From Streptomyces sp. BK340 (GTDB taxonomy: Bacteria; Actinomycetota; Actinomycetes; Streptomycetales; Streptomycetaceae): a stretch of DNA of 64,000 nucleotides. Made by a program: the position numbers and the translations under genes. The notes under the pieces are model-generated. The model had not been told where the DNA came from. It was given only the letters and a program-made list of their open reading frames with translations, and made no database searches. The stretch spans positions 174,627 to 238,626 of the forward strand of contig NZ_VISR01000015.1 of NCBI RefSeq assembly GCF_007827595.1. Reading direction: 5' to 3'. Positions 24,962 to 34,792 of this stretch are shown one piece after another. Within the stretch, counting starts at the first letter, position 1. Each line of letters begins with the position of its first letter.

Positions 24962-26596
24962 GTGGACCCGGTGATCATCGTCGGAGCGGGGCCCGTCGGG
25001 CTCACGCTCGCCCTGGCGCTGGCCCGTCAGGAGGTGCCCTCCGTCGTCCTGGACGAGGGCCCCGGCAAGGACGAACCACGCCCGGCACGCACCGTCGTGC
25101 TGCGCGAGGACACGGCCGCGCTGCTGGAGCGGCTGACCGGGGTCGCCGTCGCCGACCACGGCGTGAGATGGACCGGATGGCGGTCGGTCAGGCGACGGCA
25201 GGTGCTGACCGAGATCACCTTCGACGAGGGCGACCCCGCGGCCCCGCTGCACCTCGCCCAGCACGTCCTCACGGGTGCCCTGCGCGCGGCCGTGGCGCAC
25301 GAGCCCCTGGTCGAGGTCGCCGCGGACAGCCGGCTCGACTCGATCGAGCAGGAGCGTTCCGGCATCTCCGCCCACACCCGTGGCCCCAAGGGAACCTGGT
25401 GGCGGGGAAGCTACCTGGTCGGCTGCGACGGGCCCCGCTCGACCGTGCGCAAGCTGCAGGACATCCGCTTCCCGGGCCGTACCTCGGTGGAGCGGCACGC
25501 GGTCGCGGCCCTGCGCGTGGAACTTCCCTGGGAGGGCCAGGCGTTGCTCCATCGGATGCCGCCGTGGCGGTCGTCCGGGCCCTCGGCCGGGGAGGTGACC
25601 GCCCGCCCCCTCCCGGACGGCGTGTGGCGTCTGGACTGGCTGCTGCCACCGGGCAAGGACCTGGTCACGCCCGACATCCTGGTGGCCCGGATCCGCGAGA
25701 CCCTCGCGGGCTGGACGGACGGCACCACACCGGCCTACGACCTCCTCGACACCGGTGTCCACACGGTTCACCACCGGCTCGCCCGTCGCTGGCGCGCCGG
25801 CCGGGTCTTCCTGGCCGGGGACGCGGCCCACCTGCTCGGCGCGCTCGGCACCCAGGGGCTCGACGAGGGTCTCCGGGACGCCGACAACCTGGCCTGGAAG
25901 CTGGCCCCGGCCTGGCACCACGGGCACCACGAGGCACTGCTCGACAGCTACCAGGCCGAGCGGCGCGCGGTGGTCGCCGCCCGGCTGCGCGCCGCCGACC
26001 AGCTGCTGCCGGTGCTGCGCGGCGGGGGCGGGCTGCGGCACTACGTGCCCGGCGCGGCCCGGGGCCACGACGCGCTGCTCACGGACGGTCATCTGGGACG
26101 CGGCCCGGTGGGTGCGCCGGGGGCGTACGCCGACTCGCCGCTGACGCCCCGGCATCTGGAGGCGGAGATCCAGGTCGACACCCCGTTCGGCTCACCGGTC
26201 GCCGATGTACGGGTCACCGCGGAGGACGGTTCCTTCGTACAGCTGCGCGACCGGCTGGGCCGTGGCGCGCTGCTCGTCGTGCTGATCGCGCCGGGCACGG
26301 GCGTGTGGGACCGCAAGCACTGGGTGTCCGCCGGGGTCATGCCCCGGCTCGCCGCCGCGGTGGCGGCCCTTCCGCACCCGGCCGAGCTGCTGGTCGCCGA
26401 GGGCTACCCGGGTGCGCCGGCGCACAGCGTGCTGCTCGTGCGCCCCGACGGCCACCTGGTCACCGCGCTGAACGGGGTGCGTCCGGCCGACCTGTACGCG
26501 GCGGCCGAGGCGACGCTCGGCGGCGCCGTGCCGGAGGAGAAGGAGCAGGAGGAGGAGAAGAAGGAGGAGGCTGAGGCCGGCTCCGGTGTGCGCTGA
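24962..26596 (+). CDS. FAD-dependent monooxygenase (aromatic hydroxylase family)
   Basis: 544 aa from a GTG at 24962. N-terminal FAD-binding GAGPVGL motif at residues about 8-14, a second FAD motif with GDAAH in LAGDAAHLLGALGTQGLDEG, and a C-terminal thioredoxin-like domain (residues about 400 onward) typical of phenol/polyketide hydroxylases (PgaE/MhpA type). The substrate is not shown by context. The C-terminus has an acidic run (EEKEQEEEKKEEAEAG) that is atypical of the family. The start is not firmly fixed because the ribosome site is poor. Confidence 0.85.
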   Translation: MDPVIIVGAGPVGLTLALALARQEVPSVVLDEGPGKDEPRPARTVVLREDTAALLERLTGVAVADHGVRWTGWRSVRRRQVLTEITFDEGDPAAPLHLAQHVLTGALRAAVAHEPLVEVAADSRLDSIEQERSGISAHTRGPKGTWWRGSYLVGCDGPRSTVRKLQDIRFPGRTSVERHAVAALRVELPWEGQALLHRMPPWRSSGPSAGEVTARPLPDGVWRLDWLLPPGKDLVTPDILVARIRETLAGWTDGTTPAYDLLDTGVHTVHHRLARRWRAGRVFLAGDAAHLLGALGTQGLDEGLRDADNLAWKLAPAWHHGHHEALLDSYQAERRAVVAARLRAADQLLPVLRGGGGLRHYVPGAARGHDALLTDGHLGRGPVGAPGAYADSPLTPRHLEAEIQVDTPFGSPVADVRVTAEDGSFVQLRDRLGRGALLVVLIAPGTGVWDRKHWVSAGVMPRLAAAVAALPHPAELLVAEGYPGAPAHSVLLVRPDGHLVTALNGVRPADLYAAAEATLGGAVPEEKEQEEEKKEEAEAGSGVR

Positions 26597-26637
26597 CCGT
26601 GCGCCCTGTCACCCTCTGTCCACATGGTGACGGTGAG

Positions 26638-26670
26638 TTGACCGGAGTGCAGCAGCATGCTGTACTCCGG
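26638..26670 (+). promoter_or_regulatory. Promoter of the cysteine dioxygenase operon with overlapping operator palindrome
   Basis: TTGACC (26638-26643), 17-bp spacer, TGTACT (26661-26666): a good HrdB-type promoter. A near-perfect inverted repeat, CCGGAGT-G-CAGCA-GCA-TGCTG-T-ACTCCGG, covers 26642-26670, spanning the spacer and the -10, so a bound protein would block polymerase. A transcript would start near 26673, about 40 nt before the leader peptide. The repeat could instead end monooxygenase transcripts; there is no T-run after it. Confidence 0.6.
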
Positions 26671-26712
26671 ATCGTGACCGACACCTGTGTGCGCCTGTGG
26701 CGGAGGGTCCAT

Positions 26713-26760
26713 ATGGACCTCGTCCGCTATGCGGGCTGCGTGTGTCGCCCGTCCTGCTGA
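26713..26760 (+). CDS. Cysteine-rich leader peptide MDLVRYAGCVCRPSC
   Basis: A 15-residue reading frame with GGAGGG five nt before its ATG, between the promoter and the cysteine dioxygenase gene. Three of its last seven residues are Cys and the last codon before TGA is TGC. Short cysteine-rich leaders ahead of sulfur genes are known in actinobacteria and are thought to control expression by ribosome stalling when Cys-tRNA is scarce. A 7-bp hairpin (26783-26802) follows 22 nt later. The peptide itself probably has no function. Not part of a longer gene in this frame. Confidence 0.7.
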   Translation: MDLVRYAGCVCRPSC

Positions 26761-26782
26761 ATTCGCTCCCCTCTTCTTCCTC

Positions 26783-26802
26783 CGGGCGCCGTTGTGCGCC
26801 CG
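26783..26802 (+). promoter_or_regulatory. Hairpin in the leader RNA of the cysteine dioxygenase operon
   Basis: CGGGCGC pairs with GCGCCCG across CGTTGT. It follows the leader peptide stop by 22 nt, after a pyrimidine-rich tract, and precedes the dioxygenase start by 29 nt. A ribosome stalled on the leader could change this fold. Attenuation is inferred from the layout only. Confidence 0.45.
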
Positions 26803-26831
26803 TTCGGCGAACCCTCTTCAGGACGGTGCAC

Positions 26832-27377
26832 GTGTCCGTAACCCCCTCCGTCTCCCCCGCTGCCACCGGCGGTACCGCCGACTCGCCGCCGACCCAGGCG
26901 GACCTCCTCGACTTCGCGCGGCGCACGGCCGCCGACACCGAGCTGATCGCCTCGCTCCCGCTCGACCCGGAGGGCCGCACCTGGGTGCGCCTCGAAGGCC
27001 CCGGCGGCAGTGAGGCCTGGCTGATCGGCTGGCCGCCCGGCAGCGGCACCGGCTGGCACGACCACGCAGACTCGGTCGGCGCCTTCGTCACCGCGGACGG
27101 TGCGCTCACTGAGTCCTCCCTGGCCGCCCGGCTGCCCACCGACGGCTGGAAGACCCTGGAACTCGCCGAGGGCGTCGACCGCGAGCGCCGGCTGCCCGCG
27201 GGACAGGGCCGCTCCTTCGGCCGCCACCATGTGCACGAGGTGCTGAACGAGTCCCCGGACCGGCACGCGGTCTCCGTCCACGCCTACTACCCGCCGCTGC
27301 CGCGGATCCGTCGCTACAGTCGCACGGGTCAGGTGCTGCGCCTGGAGCAGGTCGAGCGCCCGGAGGACTGGCAGTGA
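26832..27377 (+). CDS. Cysteine dioxygenase family protein
   Basis: 181 aa from GTG 26832 (AGGA nine bases upstream). Cupin fold with the metal ligands in GWHDHADSVGAF (His76, His78) and RHHVHEV (His133 or His135). Cysteine dioxygenase uses Fe(II) and O2 to turn cysteine to cysteine sulfinate. The eukaryotic Cys-Tyr crosslink cysteine is not obvious. Overlaps the rhodanese gene by four bases (GTGA), so the two are one unit for sulfur handling. Controlled by the leader region upstream. Confidence 0.87.
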   Translation: MSVTPSVSPAATGGTADSPPTQADLLDFARRTAADTELIASLPLDPEGRTWVRLEGPGGSEAWLIGWPPGSGTGWHDHADSVGAFVTADGALTESSLAARLPTDGWKTLELAEGVDRERRLPAGQGRSFGRHHVHEVLNESPDRHAVSVHAYYPPLPRIRRYSRTGQVLRLEQVERPEDWQ

Positions 27378-27787
27378 GCGACGGTACGGAGATTCGGCCG
27401 GTCGGTATCGACGACCTGCTGGAGCGGGTCCGCGCGGGCTACCGGCGCATCGAGGCACAGGAGGCGCACGCGGCGGCAGGCCGCGGTGAGGCCCTGCTGG
27501 TCGACATCCGGTACGCGGCCCTGCGCGAGCGGGACGGCGTGATCCCCGGCGCGCTCGTCATCGAGCGCAACGAACTGGAGTGGCGTCTCGACCCCCGGGG
27601 CAGCCACCGGGTCCCCGAGGCCACCGGCCACGACCTGCGCGTCGTCGTCATCTGCAACGAGGGCTACGCCTCCAGCCTGGCAGCCGCCTCGCTCCACCAG
27701 CTTGGCCTGCACCGGGCGACGGACCTGGTGGGTGGCTTCCAGGCGTGGCGGACACAGGGGCTGCCGGTGGAGCCGGTGACCGGCTGA
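27374..27787 (+). CDS. Rhodanese-like sulfurtransferase
   Basis: 137 aa, GTG start overlapping the dioxygenase stop. Single rhodanese domain: LLVDIRYAALRERDGVIPGA (CH2A-type motif), catalytic Cys94 in VICNEGYASSLAA, and LVGGFQAWRTQGLPVE at the end. The active-site loop CNEGYAS starts with Cys followed by six residues as expected for a single-domain rhodanese. Probably moves sulfane sulfur made during cysteine breakdown. Co-transcribed with cysteine dioxygenase. Confidence 0.85.
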   Translation: MSDGTEIRPVGIDDLLERVRAGYRRIEAQEAHAAAGRGEALLVDIRYAALRERDGVIPGALVIERNELEWRLDPRGSHRVPEATGHDLRVVVICNEGYASSLAAASLHQLGLHRATDLVGGFQAWRTQGLPVEPVTG

Positions 27788-27831
27788 CGCAGGCCCGACG
27801 GGACGGTGGCCGAGGCCTTCCCCCCTCCTCC

Positions 27832-30360
27832 TCACTCCTTCGCCGTGGCCACCGTCACCGCCGGGACGCGCAGCGCCGCGCGGCCCGGAAGGGCACTGGA
27901 GACGAGCGCGAGCAGGGCGGCGACCGCGACCACGCCGACGTAGAGCAGGGGTGTGACCGTCGGGGCCGCCCGGCCGGTCATGCCGACGCTGAACGCGGTG
28001 AGTACGGCGAGCGCGATGCCGCTGCCGAGCGCGGTGGCGAGGAGCAGCACGGACAGTACCTCGGTGCGCAGCACGCGAAGCACCTGACGGCGGGTCGCTC
28101 CGGCGAGGCGGAGCAGGGCGAACTCCCGGACACGCTCAGCGACCGACATGGCGAGGGTGTTGACGACCGCGATGGCGGTGAAGGCCAGCACGAGCCCCAT
28201 GGCCAGGTAGTTGACCTCGGCGTTCGCCTGCTGCCGGTCGGCCTGGAGGGAATCCGCGGCGGCCGGCGAAAGAATCCGCAGCCCCGGGAACTCACGCAGC
28301 GTAGTCGCGAGTTGTGTCTGTGTACGGGTCGTGCCGACGAGGACGGAGGAGGCGAGCGGATTGTCGATGTGCCGGGCCACGAGGTCGTGGGCGAGAGTGA
28401 GGTCGCCGAAGCCGAGACCCCGGTCGTAGACGGCGGCGACGGTGAGCGTGGCGGGCGTGCCGTCGCCGAGCGTGAGCTTCAGAGTGCTTCCGGGCTTCAA
28501 GTGGTGCTGGTCCGCGGCCAGTTCACTGACGGCGACGGTGCCGGGGGCGAGATCGCGGAGGGAGCCGGCGGTGACCTTCGGGTCCCAGGTGCGGGTCAGA
28601 CCGGTCGGCGTGACGCCCTGGGCCGGGTACTTGTCGAGGCCGATGCGAACGGTCGTGCGGACCACCTCGGTGACGGTGTCGTGCTGCGCGCGCAGCAGCC
28701 GTGCGGCCTCGCCCGGGACACCGGGCCCCTGGGCGGCGACGACCCAGTCGGCGGTGACGCCCTCGCGCGCCTGGCTCCGGGCGGCGTCACCGAGGGTCGA
28801 CTGGACGAACAGGACGGTGCAGGTCATGCCGATGAGCAGGGTGAGGGGGGTGACGACGGAGGCCATCCGGGTGGCGTTGCCGCGCAGGTTGGCGGTGGCG
28901 AGGCGGCCGCCGTGACCGGTGAGCCGCAGGGGGCCGGCCAGCAGCAGCGCGGCCGCCTTGACGAGCAGAGGGCCGAGCAGGGCCACGGAGGTGGACAGGA
29001 CGACGACGGCGAGGAAGGTCACGGGAGTCGAGGCGGGCTCGGTACGCAGGGAGCTGAGGACGGCGACGAGGACCACTCCGCCGGCGAGGAGCAGCAGACC
29101 GGCGGCGATACGCCCCCAGGCCGGGCGGGCGCGCTCGGTCCTGGCCTCCGCCAGGGCTTCCGCCGGGCGGATCCCGGCGATCCTGCGGGAGGCGATCCGG
29201 GCCGCGGCCCAGGCGCCGAGCAGGGTGGCGGCGAGGGCGGTGAACGGCGGGAACACGCTGACGGTGTGCTGGAGCGTGACGGGTACGGCTCCCAGGGCGA
29301 CGAACCTGGAGTGCAGCCAGCCGCCCAGCGGCAGCCCTAGCAGTGCGCCGGCGCTTCCCGCCGCCGCGCCGACGATCAGTGCCTCCCGGCCCAGCAGGGT
29401 GCGGATCTGTCCGGGCGTGGCGGCGATGGCCCGGAGCAGGGCGAGTTCGCGGTGGCGCTGCTGGACGGAGAGCGCGAAGGTGCCGACGACCACGAGTACC
29501 GCCACCAGCAGCGAGGTGCCGCCCATCGCGCCGCCCATGCTGACCAGCCGGGTGCGGGCGGCGGCCGCGTCCAGGAACTCGACGGGCCCGCGGGCGTCGC
29601 CGGCGCTGACCTGCGCGGTGGTCCCGTGCAGTGCCCGCGCCACGGCCTGCCGCACCGCCTCCGGGTCGGTGCCCCTGGCCGGGAGCACGCCGAACGCGGT
29701 GACCTGCCCGGGGTGCGCGGCCAGCCGCTCGGCCTCCGCCGTGGCGAAGAACAGCGACGTCTGGTGGCGGACGGCGGTGGCCGGTGTGGCGATACCGGTG
29801 ATCCGGTAGCTGCGCGGGGACTGCGTCGACTGCACGGTGAGGCGGTCGCCGGGGCCGAGGTGGGCGCGTGCCGCGAGGTCGTCGTCGATGACGAGGTCGC
29901 CGGCGGCCTTGGGCGCACTGCCCGTGGTCAGCCGGTACGGCGTCAGCGCCGCGGAGTCCCAGGCATGCCCGTAGGCGGTACGGCCGTCGACGCCCGCCTG
30001 GGTCAACGGCTGTGCGAGGAAGGTCAGTTCGGGGACGACACGGGCGACTCCGGGGGTGCGGGCGATGGTGTCGCGCAGGTCGGCCGAGAGCCAGGCGCGT
30101 TCGGCGACGGGTTTCGCCTTGTGCTTGACCTTGGTCTTGCCCTTCTTGTGCTTCACGGTGGTCTGGTGGACGTACTGGTCGGCGGAGACCACGACGGGAG
30201 CGGCGGCATAGCGCTCGGTGCGGATCGTGCCGCGCAGGCCGGTGTCGAGGAGGGTGCCACAGGCGGTGATCAGAGCGGCCGCGCACATCAGGGCGAGGAA
30301 GGCGCCGAGAAAGCCCGCCTTTCGGGCGCGGACGGTCTGGAGGGCGTAACGCAGCATCAT
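27832..30360 (-). CDS. FtsX-like ABC transporter permease without a neighbouring ATPase
   Basis: 842 aa. Begins with a membrane helix (FLGAFLALMCAAALITACG), then a long extracytoplasmic domain, three FtsX-type helices around residues 250-400, a second extracytoplasmic domain and a final set of helices. The two-halves layout matches macrolide-exporter/lipoprotein-release type permeases with two FtsX domains. The usual MacB-type ATPase gene is not on either side: rhodanese convergent downstream and recX upstream after 176 bp. ATPase could be elsewhere or lost. Confidence 0.82.
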   Translation of the reverse strand: MMLRYALQTVRARKAGFLGAFLALMCAAALITACGTLLDTGLRGTIRTERYAAAPVVVSADQYVHQTTVKHKKGKTKVKHKAKPVAERAWLSADLRDTIARTPGVARVVPELTFLAQPLTQAGVDGRTAYGHAWDSAALTPYRLTTGSAPKAAGDLVIDDDLAARAHLGPGDRLTVQSTQSPRSYRITGIATPATAVRHQTSLFFATAEAERLAAHPGQVTAFGVLPARGTDPEAVRQAVARALHGTTAQVSAGDARGPVEFLDAAAARTRLVSMGGAMGGTSLLVAVLVVVGTFALSVQQRHRELALLRAIAATPGQIRTLLGREALIVGAAAGSAGALLGLPLGGWLHSRFVALGAVPVTLQHTVSVFPPFTALAATLLGAWAAARIASRRIAGIRPAEALAEARTERARPAWGRIAAGLLLLAGGVVLVAVLSSLRTEPASTPVTFLAVVVLSTSVALLGPLLVKAAALLLAGPLRLTGHGGRLATANLRGNATRMASVVTPLTLLIGMTCTVLFVQSTLGDAARSQAREGVTADWVVAAQGPGVPGEAARLLRAQHDTVTEVVRTTVRIGLDKYPAQGVTPTGLTRTWDPKVTAGSLRDLAPGTVAVSELAADQHHLKPGSTLKLTLGDGTPATLTVAAVYDRGLGFGDLTLAHDLVARHIDNPLASSVLVGTTRTQTQLATTLREFPGLRILSPAAADSLQADRQQANAEVNYLAMGLVLAFTAIAVVNTLAMSVAERVREFALLRLAGATRRQVLRVLRTEVLSVLLLATALGSGIALAVLTAFSVGMTGRAAPTVTPLLYVGVVAVAALLALVSSALPGRAALRVPAVTVATAKE

Positions 30361-30536
30361 CGGGGCGGGCTCTCTTCTGTTGTGCGTCTCGGGGGTCCGT
30401 GCGCCGCCCCGGCCTCGGCTCGGGCCGTGGTCCGGGGCATGGATACACACTCGCGCGTGCACGGGTCCGGAAGCACTGCGGTGGCCCGGCGTCTTGGCCG
30501 GGGGTTAACCCCACCGCCAAACCGGGCGCCCGGCTG

Positions 30537-31289
30537 TCAGAACGAGTCGCCCTCGAGGAACTCCGTGTCCTCGCCCTCTTCCTCCAGGGCCTGGCGGACC
30601 ACGCGGAGGGCCATGCCCTCGGGGTAGCCCTTGCGGGCGAGCATGCCGGCGAGACGCCGGAGCCGCTTGTCGCGGTCGAGGCCACGGGTGGCCCGCAGCT
30701 TGCGGGCGACCAGCTCGCGGGCGGTCGCCTCCTCCTGCTCGGAGTCGAGCTGGCCGACGGCCTCGTCGATCAGCGCGGAGTCGACGCCCTTGGTGCGCAG
30801 CTCCCGGGCCAGCGCGCGGCGGGCGAGCCCCCGGCCGTGATGCCGGGACTCCACCCAGGCGTCCGCGAACGCGCTGTCGTCGATGAGCCCGACCTCCTCG
30901 AACCGGGACAGCACCTCCTCGGCCACGTCCTCGGGGATCTCCCGCTTGCGCAGGGCGTCCCCGAGCTGCTTGCGGGTGCGCGGGGTCCCGGTGAGCAGGC
31001 GCAGACAGATCGCCCGCGCCCGCTCAGCCGGGTCCCCTGAAGACTCCCCCCGCTCGGCCCTCGACGAGGTAGGGGTGCCTTCGTCCTCACCGGGCGGCTC
31101 CCCGAAGCCGCCCCGCCTGCGGCCACGGCTGCGCCCCCGACCGCCCCGTGGCCCGGCCCCGCCGTGCTCCCCGTCGCCGTACCCGTCGTCACCGGCCGTG
31201 GCGGAGCCCGAGTCGCCGCCGCTGCCTCTTCCCCTTGGGGCACCGGGGATGGCGTGCTCGTACTCGGCCCAGTCGGTTCGTCGTGTCAC
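30537..31289 (-). CDS. recX: Recombination regulator RecX
   Basis: 250 aa, GTG start. The first 85 residues are Gly/Arg/Ser-rich and disordered; the RecX three-helix repeats follow (ARAICLRLLTGTPRTRKQL, ALRKREIPEDVAEEVLSRFEEVGLID, ARRALARELRTKGV). RecX binds RecA filaments and limits recombinase activity. It begins three bases after the recA stop, so it is transcribed with recA. The N-terminal extension is longer than in E. coli and typical of Streptomyces. Confidence 0.92.
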   Translation of the reverse strand: MTRRTDWAEYEHAIPGAPRGRGSGGDSGSATAGDDGYGDGEHGGAGPRGGRGRSRGRRRGGFGEPPGEDEGTPTSSRAERGESSGDPAERARAICLRLLTGTPRTRKQLGDALRKREIPEDVAEEVLSRFEEVGLIDDSAFADAWVESRHHGRGLARRALARELRTKGVDSALIDEAVGQLDSEQEEATARELVARKLRATRGLDRDKRLRRLAGMLARKGYPEGMALRVVRQALEEEGEDTEFLEGDSF

Positions 31290-31292
31290 GGG

Positions 31293-32408
<1,116 letters not shown>

Positions 32409-32721
32409 GGGTTCCACCCGGTTTGCTTGAGTCGATCGCTTCACGTCAAAGACGCTAACGCCTGCCACTGACAATGCGCCCCGACGTCGGCCCGGCCTGT
32501 GGATAACAAGGGGACATCTCAACATGAAACATGCCGAAATCCCCGTCTGGAGCCTTGCCCAAGCCCCCATGAGAATGGATGTTCGATTTTCGTGTCAAGC
32601 GCACCACGCAGTGCCCGCAGCCCCCTCCCACGCCGCGGCGCCCGCCCTACTCCCGGCGTCGTAGAGCGGGTGTCTTCGGCCGGACGACGACCGCACGGCG
32701 CGCTCCCGGGAGCCTGGGCCC
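32409..32721. other. Upstream region between recA and a divergent membrane gene
   Basis: 313 bp without a gene. It contains the recA promoter and SOS box near 32569-32598 and a recA leader of about 150 nt. I found no defined promoter for the divergent gene at 32722. Confidence 0.6.
32569..32598 (-). promoter_or_regulatory. recA promoter with SOS (LexA) box
   Basis: On the minus strand: TTGACA (32593-32598), 18-bp spacer, TCTCAT (32569-32574). Within the spacer and -10 lies GAACATCCATTC (32573-32584), a LexA-type box (consensus GAAC-N4-GTTC, with one mismatch). LexA bound there would block the promoter, so recA-recX should be DNA-damage inducible. A mismatch (ATTC instead of GTTC) predicts weaker binding. 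Confidence 0.65.
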
Positions 32722-33465
32722 ATGAAGAATCCGCGCCCCGCCGAGCGGCTGTGCCACGCGACCGGTCTGCTCCTCGTTCTCTCCGGTCTCGCCCACCTGG
32801 TGGTGTTCGCGGTCGACGGCGGCCCGTGGGACGGTCCCGTCTCCTGGCGCAAGCCCGTCACGTTCGGGCTCTCCTTCGGGGTGACGCTGATCGCGATCAC
32901 CTGGGTCACGTCGTACCTGCGCGTCGGGTCGCGGCTGCGCACCGTCCTGCTCGCCGTCTTCGCCGCGGACTGTGTGCTGGAGGTCGGCGGCATCACCCTT
33001 CAGGCCTGGCGCCGGGTGCCCTCGCACCTGAACATGGAGACCCCCTTCGACACCGCGGTGTCCATGACGCTCGCGGTGGGCGGTGGTGTCCTGGTGGCGC
33101 TGCTCACCGTCTTCGCCGTCGCGTCCTTCCGGCACCACCCGGCGGGCCCCGCCGGCATGCCGCTCGCGGTGCGCTCGGGGTTCGCGATCCTGCTCGTGGC
33201 GCTGGCCTCGGGCGTGGCGATGATCGCGCGCGGGGTCGTGCTCACCCGGACGGGCCACCAGGAGGCCGCCTATCACTCGACGGCCCCGCTCAAGCCGCTG
33301 CACGGAGTGAGCCTGCACGCCGTCCTGGTCCTGCCGCTGCTGGCCTGGCTGCTGTCCCGCACGACCTGGAGCGAGCGCGCGCGGTGGCGTGTCGTGGCCG
33401 CCGCGGTGGGTTGCTACGCGGCGGCCGTCGCGGCCGCCGGGGTGTGGGCGGTCCTGACGTACTGA
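32722..33465 (+). CDS. Integral membrane protein, unknown function
   Basis: 247 aa, about seven predicted helices (LLLVLSGLAHLVVFAV, FGLSFGVTLIAITWV, TVLLAVFAADCVLEV, MTLAVGGGVLVALLTVFAVASF, FAILLVALASGVAMIA, VSLHAVLVLPLLAWLL and a final helix). No known catalytic motif. Start ATG at 32722. Divergent from recA and convergent with the AI-2E-type transporter gene. Confidence 0.7.
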   Translation: MKNPRPAERLCHATGLLLVLSGLAHLVVFAVDGGPWDGPVSWRKPVTFGLSFGVTLIAITWVTSYLRVGSRLRTVLLAVFAADCVLEVGGITLQAWRRVPSHLNMETPFDTAVSMTLAVGGGVLVALLTVFAVASFRHHPAGPAGMPLAVRSGFAILLVALASGVAMIARGVVLTRTGHQEAAYHSTAPLKPLHGVSLHAVLVLPLLAWLLSRTTWSERARWRVVAAAVGCYAAAVAAAGVWAVLTY

Positions 33466-33487
33466 CCACGACCCCGGGCCCGGGACC

Positions 33488-34750
33488 CTACGAGGACTCC
33501 TCCGTGCCGGGCCGCCGTTCCCACAGCTGCCGAATGCGGGTGCGCCCCCCTGGGCGGCCGGGCCCCCGTGTGCGGTGTCCGTGCACCCGGGGATCGTCCG
33601 TGACGGCGTACCGCTTCACGTACGCGCCCAGGAAGGCCTGCAGCGTGGCGACCGCCGGGATGGCGATCAGCGCGCCGACCGCGCCCAGCAGCGCGGTGCC
33701 CGCGATCACCGAGCCGAAGGCGACGGCCGGGTGGATGTCGACGGTCTTGGCGGTCAGCTTGGGCTGCAGCATGTAGTTCTCGAACTGCTGGTAGACCACG
33801 ACGAAGACCAGCACCCACACCGCGTACCAGGGGGCCACGGTGAACGCGATCAGCATCGGCAGCGCACCCGCGAGGTAGGTGCCGATGGTCGGGATGAACT
33901 GTGAGACGAGCCCCACCCAGACACCGAGCACGGGCGCGTACGGCACGCCCAGGGCCTGGAACAGGATGTAGTGCGCTATCCCGGAGATGAGCGCCATCAG
34001 ACCGCGCGAGTAGAGGTAGCCGCCCGTCTTGTCGACGGCGATCTCCCAGGCCCGCAGCACCTCCGCCTGGCGCGCGGGCGGCAGGACGGAGCACAGCGCG
34101 CGGCGCAGCCGGGGACCGTCGGCGGCGAAGTAGAACGAGAACAGCGTGACCGTCAGCAGCTGGAAGAGGCCGCCGAGCACCTGGGCGGACACGTCGAGCA
34201 CTCCGGCCGCGCTGTTCTGCGCGTACTTGCGCAGCCAGTCGGAGTGCAGCAGGCCCTCCTGGACGTCCACGCGCCTCAGGTCCGTGTGGAACGTCTCGTT
34301 GATCCAGTTGATGACCGAGTCCAGGTAGTCGGGGAAGCCCTCGACCATCTTGATGATCTGGCCGGCCAGCATCGAGCCGAGCAACGTGACGAAGCCGGCG
34401 GTGACGATCACCAGGCCCAGGAAGACCAGGAAGGTGGCGAGTCCCCTGCGCATGCCGCGGGCGGCCATCCAGCTCACCGCGGGCTCTATGGCGAGGGCCA
34501 GGAAGAACGCGATCAATATGTTGATCAACAGTCCGGTCAGCTGGTGGAAGGCCCAGCTGCCCAGCTGGAAGGCGGCTATGAGCGCGAGCGCGAGCACCAT
34601 GGCGCGCGGCAGCCAGCGCGGCATGCGGCCGCCCGGCGCGGCGGCGTCGGCCGGGGGCCGGTCGGGCGTCGTCGAAGCGGTCGGGGATGCTGCGTGCCGG
34701 TCGACCGGCACGGTCTCGTCAGTGGGTGCCACGGGCCAAGTCTCGCCCAC
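33488..34750 (-). CDS. AI-2E family transporter (UPF0118)
   Basis: 420 aa. Proline/Asp-rich N-terminus of about 45 residues, then eight helices with family traits: LINILIAFFLALAIEPAV, GFPDYLDSVINWINETF, QLLTVTLFSFYFAADGPRL and PTIGTYLAGALPMLIAF. The family exports autoinducer-2 in some bacteria and serves ions in others; substrate here unknown. GTG start at 34750 is provisional; a second GTG lies 18 nt downstream. Confidence 0.8.
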   Translation of the reverse strand: MGETWPVAPTDETVPVDRHAASPTASTTPDRPPADAAAPGGRMPRWLPRAMVLALALIAAFQLGSWAFHQLTGLLINILIAFFLALAIEPAVSWMAARGMRRGLATFLVFLGLVIVTAGFVTLLGSMLAGQIIKMVEGFPDYLDSVINWINETFHTDLRRVDVQEGLLHSDWLRKYAQNSAAGVLDVSAQVLGGLFQLLTVTLFSFYFAADGPRLRRALCSVLPPARQAEVLRAWEIAVDKTGGYLYSRGLMALISGIAHYILFQALGVPYAPVLGVWVGLVSQFIPTIGTYLAGALPMLIAFTVAPWYAVWVLVFVVVYQQFENYMLQPKLTAKTVDIHPAVAFGSVIAGTALLGAVGALIAIPAVATLQAFLGAYVKRYAVTDDPRVHGHRTRGPGRPGGRTRIRQLWERRPGTEESS

Positions 34751-34792
34751 GCCGCCGACAACCCGATGGCCGCCCGGGAAGTTCGTGCCCGG

